A stretch of DNA of 64,000 bases from Candidatus Amulumruptor caecigallinarius (GTDB taxonomy: Bacteria > Bacteroidota > Bacteroidia > Bacteroidales > Muribaculaceae): positions 62,001 through 126,000 of the forward strand of contig JAMPDQ010000002.1 in NCBI GenBank assembly GCA_023665575.1. The letters run 5' to 3'. The translations under genes and the position numbers were made by a program. Shown here one piece after another: positions 53,867 to 62,400 of the stretch (positions are counted from its first letter, which is position 1; every line of letters starts with the position of its first letter). The notes below the pieces were generated by a model, which had not been told where the DNA came from, searched no databases, and saw nothing but the letters and a program-made list of their open reading frames with translations.

Positions 53867-55480
53867 TCAGGATTGGTGCCCGGCAATCAGACGGAGCAAT
53901 GCCGGAAGAGCTTCGCTTGCGGGAATGTTTTTCACAACGAGTTCCTTCCCCTTGTACAGGCTGACGCGTCCGGGACCGGCTCCCACATATCCGTAGTCAG
54001 CGTCGGCCATCTCTCCGGGGCCATTCACCACGCATCCCATCACAGCAATCTTCAGACCCTTTATATCCAGGGCATCAACAGCTTGCTTCACATCATACAA
54101 TGCTGCGGGCAAGTCAAAAAGAGTGCGCCCGCAACTCGGGCACGAAATATATTCCGTTTTTGAGATGCGCATTCTTGCAGCCTGCAATATGTCGAGTTCA
54201 AGCTGATAGAGCTCATCTTCGGAAAAGCCGGGGTCAGTCACCTTTATGCCCGATGCGTAGCCCGACAGCAGCAATGCTCCGAAATCCGCACCTGCTCGCA
54301 CTCTCAGCTCATCGAGTGAGTCACAATTATATTTCAGCTCCACAATAACAGGGTCGGCACAGCCGGATGCCACCATCACATCAATATCGGAAGCTACTCT
54401 GCCCAATTCTTCAGAGTTTGCCGACACAATTCTCACAATATCCTTCGAGCCGTCGGCACGCAGATTCGGATATTCATTGAAACGCGCAAGCTCCTTGGTA
54501 GCGGCCATGGGGAAGAGCTTGGCAGCGGGAGATTTCGCTATGGCATCGTGCGCATAGTCGCGTGCCGGTCCGGGGAGCACTGTTCCGGGCTCAATCACCC
54601 TCACATTTTTGCGTCGGGCCACATGGTCGCACAGCAGTTGCGCCACGGGAATTTCATCTTCCGGAGGTTCGCTGAGCGACACGCGAATGGTGTCACCAAG
54701 CCCCTCATGCAGAAGCGCACCTATCCCCACAGCGCTCTTGATGCGTCCGTCTTCCGCATCGCCGGCTTCAGTCACACCCAGATGCAGCGGGAAATTCATT
54801 CCTTCGCGCCTCATTTGCTCTGCAAGGAGTCGCACGGCCTGCACCATCACAACAGTGTTGGAAGCCTTTATTGAAATCACTATATCCTTGAAATCAATTT
54901 CAGCTGCGATTCTCAGAAACTCCATTACCGATTCCACCATGCCAGGAGCAGAGTCGCCATAGCGGCTCATAATGCGGTCAGACAGCGAGCCATGATTCAC
55001 ACCCAGCCGCACAGCAGTGTTGCATTCCGCACACAATTTCAGGAAAGGGATAAGCGTCTCGCGGATGCGGTTTATCTCCCGGGCATATTCTTCATCAGAG
55101 AATTCTATTTTGCGGAATGTGCGCGCGGCATCCACAAAGTTGCCGGGATTTATTCTCACCTTGTCGGCAGTGTGGGCGGCCACAAAAGCGGCTTTCGGGT
55201 TGAAATGCACATCAGCAGAAATTGGCACATTGCAGCCGAGCCGCTCCATTTCCACTCTTATTTTCTCAAGATTGGCGGCCTCCTTTACTCCCTGAGTGGT
55301 GAAGCGCACCAGCTTCCCGCCGGCGTCTACAATGGCTTTTGCCTGATTTGCCGAGCCAATGGTGTCAAGCGTTGACGTGTTAGCCATCGACTGAATAAGA
55401 ATCGGATGATTGCCACCGATATATTGGTCACCTACCTTTACGGACGATGCGTTTCTTCTTTCGTAATTATATATGAACAT
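53867..55480 (-). CDS. ispG: (E)-4-hydroxy-3-methylbut-2-enyl-diphosphate synthase, long form
   Basis: Iron-sulfur enzyme of the MEP isoprenoid pathway. It has 537 residues, longer than E. coli (372) because of the extra middle domain known in Bacteroidota, Chlamydiae and plants. The start MFIYNYERRNASSVKVGDQYIGG at 55480 is chosen because upstream frame sequence overlaps the PAP2-like gene. The N-terminal TIM barrel is at about 1-270 and the insert at about 270-430. The cluster domain has CPSCGRTLFDL near 430 and GCVVNGPGE near 471. Confidence 0.94.
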   Translation of the reverse strand: MFIYNYERRNASSVKVGDQYIGGNHPILIQSMANTSTLDTIGSANQAKAIVDAGGKLVRFTTQGVKEAANLEKIRVEMERLGCNVPISADVHFNPKAAFVAAHTADKVRINPGNFVDAARTFRKIEFSDEEYAREINRIRETLIPFLKLCAECNTAVRLGVNHGSLSDRIMSRYGDSAPGMVESVMEFLRIAAEIDFKDIVISIKASNTVVMVQAVRLLAEQMRREGMNFPLHLGVTEAGDAEDGRIKSAVGIGALLHEGLGDTIRVSLSEPPEDEIPVAQLLCDHVARRKNVRVIEPGTVLPGPARDYAHDAIAKSPAAKLFPMAATKELARFNEYPNLRADGSKDIVRIVSANSEELGRVASDIDVMVASGCADPVIVELKYNCDSLDELRVRAGADFGALLLSGYASGIKVTDPGFSEDELYQLELDILQAARMRISKTEYISCPSCGRTLFDLPAALYDVKQAVDALDIKGLKIAVMGCVVNGPGEMADADYGYVGAGPGRVSLYKGKELVVKNIPASEALPALLRLIAGHQS

Positions 55481-55488
55481 TTCAAGAG

Positions 55489-56277
55489 TCAATGAATCAT
55501 GGTCATAAAGAAAATGCTGCAGAATCCCACCGCATATCCGGCAAGAACCTGGGTCACCGTGTGGCGTTGCAGCCATACACGCGCACTTCCCAACATTCCG
55601 GCGAGCACCACGGCGACAATCAGCCATACAAACGCATCGGAAGATGCATATCCCGAGCGCATTATGCGCAGCAACAAAGCCACAATTCCGGCGATTCCGG
55701 CAGCATGCACGGAAATCTTCCAACGAAAATTGACAACCACCTCCACCACACCGGCAACGGCACCACCTGCAAAGAACATTGTCAGCCAGAGGGGAGCAGC
55801 CCTGAACCACATAAAGAGCGCTGTTGCCACAAGCGAAAGAATGCAAATCACATAAGGGATAGTTCTCTCCTTCCGGCCATTCAGACCGACATCTTCAACA
55901 AGTCCGAACTTTTTGAGAAGCACCACCAGCAATGAAGGAATCACCAGCGTGATGGCAGCCACAATCAGCGTAAAGATGAGTTTCACCTTAATGTCGGCAA
56001 AAGAGAGGATTGACAAACCGAAGGCGAGCAACAGCCCATACACAGGCATGAGCAGCGGCACGAGAATCCACGAAAGGAAATTGCAGAATCGCGCAACAAA
56101 AATTTCCCAATCTTTCGGGACATCTTCGCGTTGGCCCGTCTCTACAATGGAGTGGCGCTTCTTATTTTCAGGTTCCACTTCAGGCTTCTCTTTTTCAATT
56201 CCGGATGCCGGAGTCTCGTCAAGGGGGTCGTCGCCGAGCGGAGATTTCGGATAATATGAACTTGTGTCGAGTTTCAT
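55489..56277 (-). CDS. PAP2-like membrane phosphatase
   Basis: Protein of 262 residues. The first 60 are charged and disordered. About six hydrophobic segments then follow, and the C-terminal half has KISVHAAGIAG near 190 and ARVWLQRHTVTQVLAGYAVG near 231-250. These match the SxxH and RxxxxxH-type motifs of the PAP2 superfamily, although the KxxxxxxRP motif is not clear. A lipid-phosphate substrate is inferred. It lies 8 bases upstream of ispG, on the same strand. Confidence 0.8.
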   Translation of the reverse strand: MKLDTSSYYPKSPLGDDPLDETPASGIEKEKPEVEPENKKRHSIVETGQREDVPKDWEIFVARFCNFLSWILVPLLMPVYGLLLAFGLSILSFADIKVKLIFTLIVAAITLVIPSLLVVLLKKFGLVEDVGLNGRKERTIPYVICILSLVATALFMWFRAAPLWLTMFFAGGAVAGVVEVVVNFRWKISVHAAGIAGIVALLLRIMRSGYASSDAFVWLIVAVVLAGMLGSARVWLQRHTVTQVLAGYAVGFCSIFFMTMIH

Positions 56278-56280
56278 TCT

Positions 56281-57225
56281 CTAATATTTTTCCGGTGTAT
56301 GTTTTTCCGGTGTATGTTTTTTTCCGATAACCGAAGCGAAAGCCGCGGGCACGGGAGTGCTGAAATTCATATCCTTTCTGGTAATGGGATGGGCAAAGCG
56401 CAGAGTCTGTGCATGAAGAGCCAGCCGATGCACCGGACTTGTGGATGCGCCATACTTACGGTCGCCGGCCACGGGATGTCCCAATTCTGAAGCATGCACA
56501 CGGATTTGGTTTTTGCGTCCGGTGTCAAGAGAGAAATGTGCGAGTGTGTAACCGCGTCCCCGACCAATCACTTCGTAATGCGTCACCGCCACTCTCCCCT
56601 CATCAGGGTTGTCAGTGGAATACACCACATAACGTGAATTTTCGGCAAGACGACTTTTCACATATCCCTTGTCGTCATCAATATAGCCCTCGAGCAAAGC
56701 CACATACAGACGTTCAAGAATTATATTATTCCAATTGTGTCGCAACACATCCTGTGCGCGTTCGCTTTTAGCAAACATCATCAGGCCTGATGTTTCGCGG
56801 TCAAGGCGGTGCACGATATAAAGCTTGTTGGCAGGATTGACACTTTTTACATAATCCTTCAATATATCATATGCACTCGTTTCCTTCTTTCTCATAGGTG
56901 TTCCCACCGATAGGATGCCGTAGCCCTTGTTAATTACAATGACATCGTCATCTTCATAAACAAGCTTGATTCGAGGATGGGCGAATTGTGGGAAAGGGCG
57001 AGACAGGTTAAGCTTCACGCACACGCCGGGCTCAACGGGCGCGCAAAAAGAATGTGTCACCTCGTCCTGCACTGCAAGATGACCGTATTTAAGCCATTTC
57101 TTTATATCTGTTCTTTTTGCGTCAGGCATCATTTTCTGCACAAATTCCATCAAAGGCACAGCAGCCTGATTATTGTTGCAGAAATTCAATATTCTGTCGT
57201 TGCCGGAAAATCCTTTTCTCAACAT
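56281..57225 (-). CDS. RluA-family pseudouridine synthase
   Basis: Protein of 314 residues. The S4-like N-terminal part (about 20-75) is followed by the synthase domain with VHRLDRETSGLMMFAKS near 138, which holds the catalytic Asp, and RKNQIRVHASELGHPVAGDRKYG near 235. Such enzymes modify 23S rRNA (RluC/RluD-like) or tRNA; the target cannot be fixed here. The C-terminus ends in a doubled HTPEK unit made by a tandem 15-base duplication. It lies 3 bases upstream of the PAP2-like gene. Confidence 0.9.
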   Translation of the reverse strand: MLRKGFSGNDRILNFCNNNQAAVPLMEFVQKMMPDAKRTDIKKWLKYGHLAVQDEVTHSFCAPVEPGVCVKLNLSRPFPQFAHPRIKLVYEDDDVIVINKGYGILSVGTPMRKKETSAYDILKDYVKSVNPANKLYIVHRLDRETSGLMMFAKSERAQDVLRHNWNNIILERLYVALLEGYIDDDKGYVKSRLAENSRYVVYSTDNPDEGRVAVTHYEVIGRGRGYTLAHFSLDTGRKNQIRVHASELGHPVAGDRKYGASTSPVHRLALHAQTLRFAHPITRKDMNFSTPVPAAFASVIGKKHTPEKHTPEKY

Positions 57226-57301
57226 TGCACACTACATATATATTTTCAGTGCAAATTTACAATTTTGCCACCTTATCACCATATTATTATAACAAATATT
57301 T

Positions 57302-58594
57302 TCACAAATATTTGTGGAGACACGCTGATTTCCGCAGCAATGCGTGTCCGAACCGGCAATTCAGGCATTGCCGACGTTCGCAATATTCGCGGCTCAGTTC
57401 AATAAGCGACTGGGATGAGAAAGCATTGTCGAGCGGGAGTCCGGCCAGTTTCCACCTGCGGGTGATCCTGTTTTGTTCAGCAGGCACACTCTCCCAGATA
57501 TCCATTGCAAGTGCCTCCATATCGGCATCGCCATGAGTTGCGCCGTAGGCATAAATCATTGGAGCCGCAAAATTAATCAGCAGCAGATTGACGCTCTGTT
57601 CCGAAAGATGGAGAGGAAGAGAGGCCGATTCTTTGCCGAAGTCGAAATGTGTTGTCCAATAACCCGTTGCCTGCCATCTGAACAGGTTGCGCAAGGCATT
57701 TATATCCCGGCAATTGTCAATGACCTTATCAATAAACAGCGTGTCATCGCAAAGCATTGAAGCAAGGAGCGCGATTCGCCGGTGGGGGAAATTTCCGGGA
57801 CGTGTGCGTGCATATTTCCACATCTCACGTCTCATGGGCTTCAGCTGATATTTGCGGGCCAGAAACACATATTCACGACACAAAGACTGATAATATTCAT
57901 CAAAAATATTAAAAGATGAGTCGAGCATGCAAGCCTGACCAAACAGGAGGGCTTCGAGCTGCATGCGGTAATCAATGTGATGATATATGATTTTAAGCGG
58001 GAGCGAACGAGCAAGCAGTTCAAGAGGTTCGCTATTCAGCCCGAAGCCCAACGCTCTTGCCAGTGTGACGAAACATGCCTGCTGCCAGTCCCCACCGAGA
58101 TTATTGCACAACTCTATAATGCGTCGGGCCTTATTTTGCATACGTTCCACACCAAGTGATGACATCCAGGACACCACATCGAGGCCACTCAGCTCCTTAA
58201 GATAGGGTTCGCAAGGGTTTGCGGAAATTTTGTCTGCAAGTTGCGCATATAATTTTATGAAACTTTCAGGAAATGTAAGGATAAGCTGCGGAATAATTCG
58301 ACCGGAGGCATCTGCCACCACACGGTCGCCAATGCCCACCACATGCATAATTACACCATTATATGCGATATCAGAATCATGCTTATGATTATACCAATCG
58401 GAAGCTTTCACATGCACCTCCACATTGCCGACCCAAAGTTCCTCCCCTATCATAAGTTTAGCTTCAAGGAAATCGGGACCACTGTCAAGGTTATGCCTTC
58501 CGGGATATATCACTTTCACACGCCGACCGTCTGTTGTGACAAACTCTCGGTTAAGAATCTGATACTTCCATATGTATTGGTAGAGCATTTCCAT
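57302..58594 (-). CDS. DUF2851-family protein
   Basis: Protein of 430 residues, cytosolic as far as can be seen. The start MLYQYIWKYQILNREF, then YPGRHNLDSGPDFLEAKLMIG and WVGNVEVHVKASDW, match DUF2851, a Bacteroidota family of unknown function with a nuclease-like core (GPDF ... E-x-H). The C-terminus has CERRQCLNCRFG, a possible metal site. Two Met codons lie together at the start; 58594 is used. The RluA-type gene follows after 76 bases. Confidence 0.85.
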   Translation of the reverse strand: MEMLYQYIWKYQILNREFVTTDGRRVKVIYPGRHNLDSGPDFLEAKLMIGEELWVGNVEVHVKASDWYNHKHDSDIAYNGVIMHVVGIGDRVVADASGRIIPQLILTFPESFIKLYAQLADKISANPCEPYLKELSGLDVVSWMSSLGVERMQNKARRIIELCNNLGGDWQQACFVTLARALGFGLNSEPLELLARSLPLKIIYHHIDYRMQLEALLFGQACMLDSSFNIFDEYYQSLCREYVFLARKYQLKPMRREMWKYARTRPGNFPHRRIALLASMLCDDTLFIDKVIDNCRDINALRNLFRWQATGYWTTHFDFGKESASLPLHLSEQSVNLLLINFAAPMIYAYGATHGDADMEALAMDIWESVPAEQNRITRRWKLAGLPLDNAFSSQSLIELSREYCERRQCLNCRFGHALLRKSACLHKYL

Positions 58595-58609
58595 GGTTCA
58601 ACCTGCCAT

Positions 58610-58690
58610 AATTTACAACTCCCAATCACGAATTCCCAATTCCGACGCCCTTCAATCCCAAATTCTCCTATCCCAAATCCCAATTTCAGA
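58610..58690 (-). repeat. Degenerate (G)GGAATTGGGA tract upstream of the DUF2851 gene
   Basis: On the minus strand GGGATTTGGGATAGG, AATTTGGGATTG, GGAATTGGGAATT and GATTGGGAG follow one another, just before the start codon. It is the same style as the other purine-rich tracts. Confidence 0.55.
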
Positions 58691-58725
58691 GTGTCAGGCT
58701 GCAAACATTCTGACACTCTGAAATT
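58682..58725. repeat. Perfect 16-bp inverted repeat upstream of the DUF2851 gene
   Basis: AATTTCAGAGTGTCAG (58682-58697) is exactly complementary to 58710-58725 around a 12-nt loop. No T-run follows on the minus strand, so it is not an obvious terminator. Confidence 0.7.
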
Positions 58726-58850
58726 ATAACATATGCAAAAATAGTTTAATTTTTTATACATTTATTTGAATAAAAAGTGTATTAATGTTAATATTCGTTA
58801 AAACTGCACTTATATAGAAAAAAAATACACTTTATTCAAAAAACTATTAT

Positions 58851-59050
58851 TACTTTTGCAGTGTGTTTTTCATAGTATTAAATTAAGATTAAGGTTTCGG
58901 TCTATCTCTTTGGGAAAAGGGGTAGACTTTTTTTATTCACTATCCGTAGTCCTCGCGGGTTTGTAACTCACGAGCCATAGGCTTCGGTCTGTCGCAGGGC
59001 GGTGGATTGCAAGCCCACCGCGACTATAAAAATTTGGACATCTTTATCTC
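58851..59050 (+). ncRNA. Candidate structured RNA region
   Basis: A TACTTTTG box (58851-58858; the -33 is weak) precedes a 12-bp stem, GTCTATCTCTTT (58900-58911) with AAAGGGGTAGAC (58916-58927) including G-U pairs, and a run of seven T. After it come CTCG/CGAG pairing and a second GC-rich hairpin (GGTGG ... CCACC flanked by GTCGC/GCGAC, about 58994-59025). GGTTTCGGTCTATC and GGCTTCGGTCTGTC are direct repeats starting each half. There is no ORF. It is possibly a small RNA plus read-through part; the family was not recognised (6S-like or other). Confidence 0.4.
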
Positions 59051-59238
59051 TTTGATTCAGTCAAATGGCTCGCTATATTCCTTCATCTGCAAGAAGAAAT
59101 TTGCGCTAAATTTGCGCCCCCGCCTTAATATTTCTTTGGGGATGAAGCCTAAGTGATATAACCTTTTTACGAAAGAAAAATAATAAAATCTGTTCTATTA
59201 AAACGCAATCTTTATTAGGAATTTCGAATGCGAACAAA

Positions 59239-59275
59239 AAAAGGCGGTCACATCGAGAATGCGACCGCTTTAAAT
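59239..59275 (-). terminator. Terminator serving the surface-protein gene
   Basis: GCGGTC (59244-59249) pairs with GACCGC (59263-59268). On the minus strand TTTTTTT follows. It lies about 190 bases past the stop, with a long repeat element in between. Confidence 0.7.
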
Positions 59276-59280
59276 TTAGC

Positions 59281-59437
59281 CCCGTTTCATAAAAATTTAA
59301 CATTAGGAGGCGACTTCGTTTTGGCGGATTTATCCAATCTCGTCGGTCACAACCATGAGGTTGCTCCCTCCGAGATTGAATAAATTATCTCAAAAATAAT
59401 CCGCCCTTAATGTTGATTTTTTATTAAACAGCCTCTT
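59281..59437 (-). repeat. Dispersed palindromic element, long copy A
   Basis: The ends CCCCGTTTCATAAAAATTTA and TTATTAAACAGCCTCTTA face each other. Inside, GGATTTATCCAATCTCG pairs with CGAGATTGAATAAATTATC-type sequence, and the centre has CAACC-TCAT-GGTTG. It aligns with copies B and C. It lies between the surface-protein stop and its terminator. Confidence 0.8.
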
Positions 59438-59464
59438 ATATCAGAGGTTAATATCAGAAAATTA

Positions 59465-62400
59465 TTATCGGATTACCATCTTGCGCACATGTTTGTCTGC
59501 TGTGACTACATAAACACCACTCTCAACATTAACTGATGTGCGCGCACTGCCATCACCGCTATATACCAAAGTTCCATTGGCAGCCACAATGGCAATCTTC
59601 ATGCCTTCAGCATTGCTGATTATGATATCATGGCCAACCGCATTGATTTGCACATCACCGCCGACAATATCATTAACGCCACTCACAGAGACAACCACCT
59701 TATTGGATGGGGCCGATTCGCTCTTATTTGTATAAACCACGGTCACAACATATTCATAGGGAACGTCAAACTCTATATTGTCATCCACAAACGATGTTTC
59801 AACAACAGGAGCATCGTTGATTTTGACGCCATTGCGATATATGTTGTATCCGGCAATTTCAAGATCGGCAGTAATATCGGCCGGAGTATATGTTACATCA
59901 TCCACCATGAGCATAAATGCGCCGGTGGCGTAACTACGGATTGCGAAACGTTTTGCACCTGCGGGCAATTGAACCGTATATTGAGTCCATTCGCCCGGCA
60001 CATAGTCAACGGCCGAACCCTCTACAATTGTAAAGTCATCGGGGTTGACACTGCCGGTTGAAGTGTATACAGCGATTTTCTCGGGAAACATCTGTTGCAT
60101 GCTGCGTGCATAGAAGGATATTGTCTGGGCATCGCCAATGAGTTCGGGAGATATTGCCCAGTCATTAGTGGTGCCATCGTCATAGCGGAACAACGCGAAC
60201 AAATATTTATTGCCACTGTGGGCATTTAAAGCGTCTCGGGGTTGTTCGAACGATTCCTGATCCCAGATCCAGAACGAACCCTTTGTAGTGCCGGCAGTTA
60301 TTCCCGGAATCTGAATTCCCTGCACACTGCCCACTTCAGAGCCGTCAACATCAACGAACACCCAATCGCCATATTCCGAGGCGAAGGCATCTGCATCCTC
60401 AAAGTCATCGGTAATCTGTTCTGGAGTATTGACTCCAAGTTTGGGAGCATCCCAACTGAGCGCCACACTGCTTTCCTCCTTATGAACGGTAAGATCTGTA
60501 GCTGTCGGGAGATTTGATTCCACAGGCACAACAGAGATGTTGGATGTTTGATTGTTCAAGGCATTCTCATCCAGGGGATAAACCACTTTTGCATAGTAGA
60601 CCACAGGGACAGAGGCCAGAGCACTCATGAAACACTCAAAGCTTACAGTAGCCGAAGCACCGGCGGCAAGAGATTCCACAGACTTTGTATCGACGCACTT
60701 TTCATCGGCATAAAGTTCCACAGAGAAATTCTCAGCCACCTGTGCGCCATCGTTGCTCACTTTTACATCAACATTATAGTTGCTGCCGGTTTTTGCCTTT
60801 CCGGGGGCAAAGATACCGGTGGCTTTTACATCATGGTTAAGGATGCTTCCCACCTTTATATTGTCGATAACAGTGTAATTATACATCTTGGTGATTCCCG
60901 TGATTTGGAACTGAACCACCTTGTTTGCAAAATTACCGAGGCTTATGCTTACGATGCCCCAGCTGTTTGTCGCGTTGCCGCATATATTGTCGACAGTTTC
61001 CGGGCCATAAACAACAGTAAACGAATCTTCATCGACAGCTTTCACAGCCACTGAAATTTCATTGATATCGCCGCCGGCCTCACCGTTGTTGATATTATAG
61101 GTATAGAATGTCAAACCGGGGTTGACCATTTCGTTAAGAGATACGAGGCCGGAAACCAGATTTGCGCCACCATCGATATATTGAGAGTAGAGGCCGATCA
61201 TGCCATTGTCGCCATCCTGTGCGGGAATGCCGCTTGCATCAGTCAATATGGATGCAGAGCCTCCATTAATCGGGTTGATAGCCCAGTTGTATGTAATGTT
61301 TCCACCGGGGAACGACTCATTGATGCCGTTGAAAGGAGTGCCGACGGGAATCAGAGCGGAAGAAGTGCCGTTGCCCTGACCTACAGATGTTACGGGGATT
61401 ACAGCCACCTGCACAAAATCCTGTTGACCTGCGGGGACAGCCTGGAAGGAATAAGTTGTAGCAGTGAGATTAGAAGCCTTTGTTATAAGATTGCCGGCCA
61501 CTACCTGGCAGACGTTATATTTCACATCGCCATCAGCGAGGCTCATTCCGTGAATATCAGTGGTGACAGCATTCCAATTCAGAACCACTTCACCATCGGT
61601 GGCTGTTCTTGCGATATTAACAAAAGCCGGGTCAGCGGGGATATCAAAGCCGACATAAGCCGTTGCCATAGCCTTAAGGCCGGCTCCTGCAGCATTATAT
61701 CCTATCACAGTATAAGTGACTTCGCCGGCCTTTGAGAGTTCATCCGTGAATGAGATTGTTTCTCCAATTGTGGGGTTGTCATAAGTTTTGACAACAGTTT
61801 CGCCGCGAAGCACCTCCACCTTGGTAAGGCTGGTGAGCTCAGCGCCCGACAGAGTTGTGTTCGGGGTTTTGAAAGAGACTTCAGCCTTTAAAGCGCCGGT
61901 GGGGTCGGGGGTGACTTTCAGGTCGGAAGCAAGGCCCGGAGCCTCTGCCAGCACAGCGGCCTCAATTGTGACGTCACCCAGCCATAGAGAGAACATGTTT
62001 GCATCAGAGATTCCATGGAAACCGATATAATACAAGCCATCCTGTTCCGGCACGATTTCCTTATTCACTTTGAGTTTGTTGTCCTCAGTGACAGTCAGGG
62101 TTGTGGGCGCGAGCAGCTCCTTATTCAGGCCTTCCGGAGTGGGTTGCATGCCATATTTCACCTCGATACGTTCGGGATAATTGGCATTGTTGGCCCATGT
62201 AGAGAACATTATCTCATAAGCTTTGCCGGCCTCGAGTTTTAGCGCGGGAGTGATCAGCCAGTCATCCATAGCCATGGAGCCGTTATAAGTGACACACGCG
62301 TTGCCGCCGCTTATCGCCCATGCCCTATAGTCATCATTGGCATCAATTACGGTCCAGCCGCTGAATCCGTTATGTGCGAAATCAGATGTATACGGGGGAA

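Noticed and set aside
55481..55846. 122-residue N-terminal extension of ispG
   Set aside because: It is Cys/Arg-rich, overlaps the PAP2-like gene in another frame and has no IspG similarity; the family start is at 55480.
58768..58837. Invertible promoter between near-inverted repeats
   Set aside because: The -7 box (58851) lies outside the repeats, no promoter is seen between them, and the repeats do not match known Bacteroides invertase sites.
58994..59025. tRNA-Cys-like anticodon arm (GGATTGCAAG)
   Set aside because: No matching acceptor stem, D-arm or T-arm around it; only a hairpin loop resemblance.
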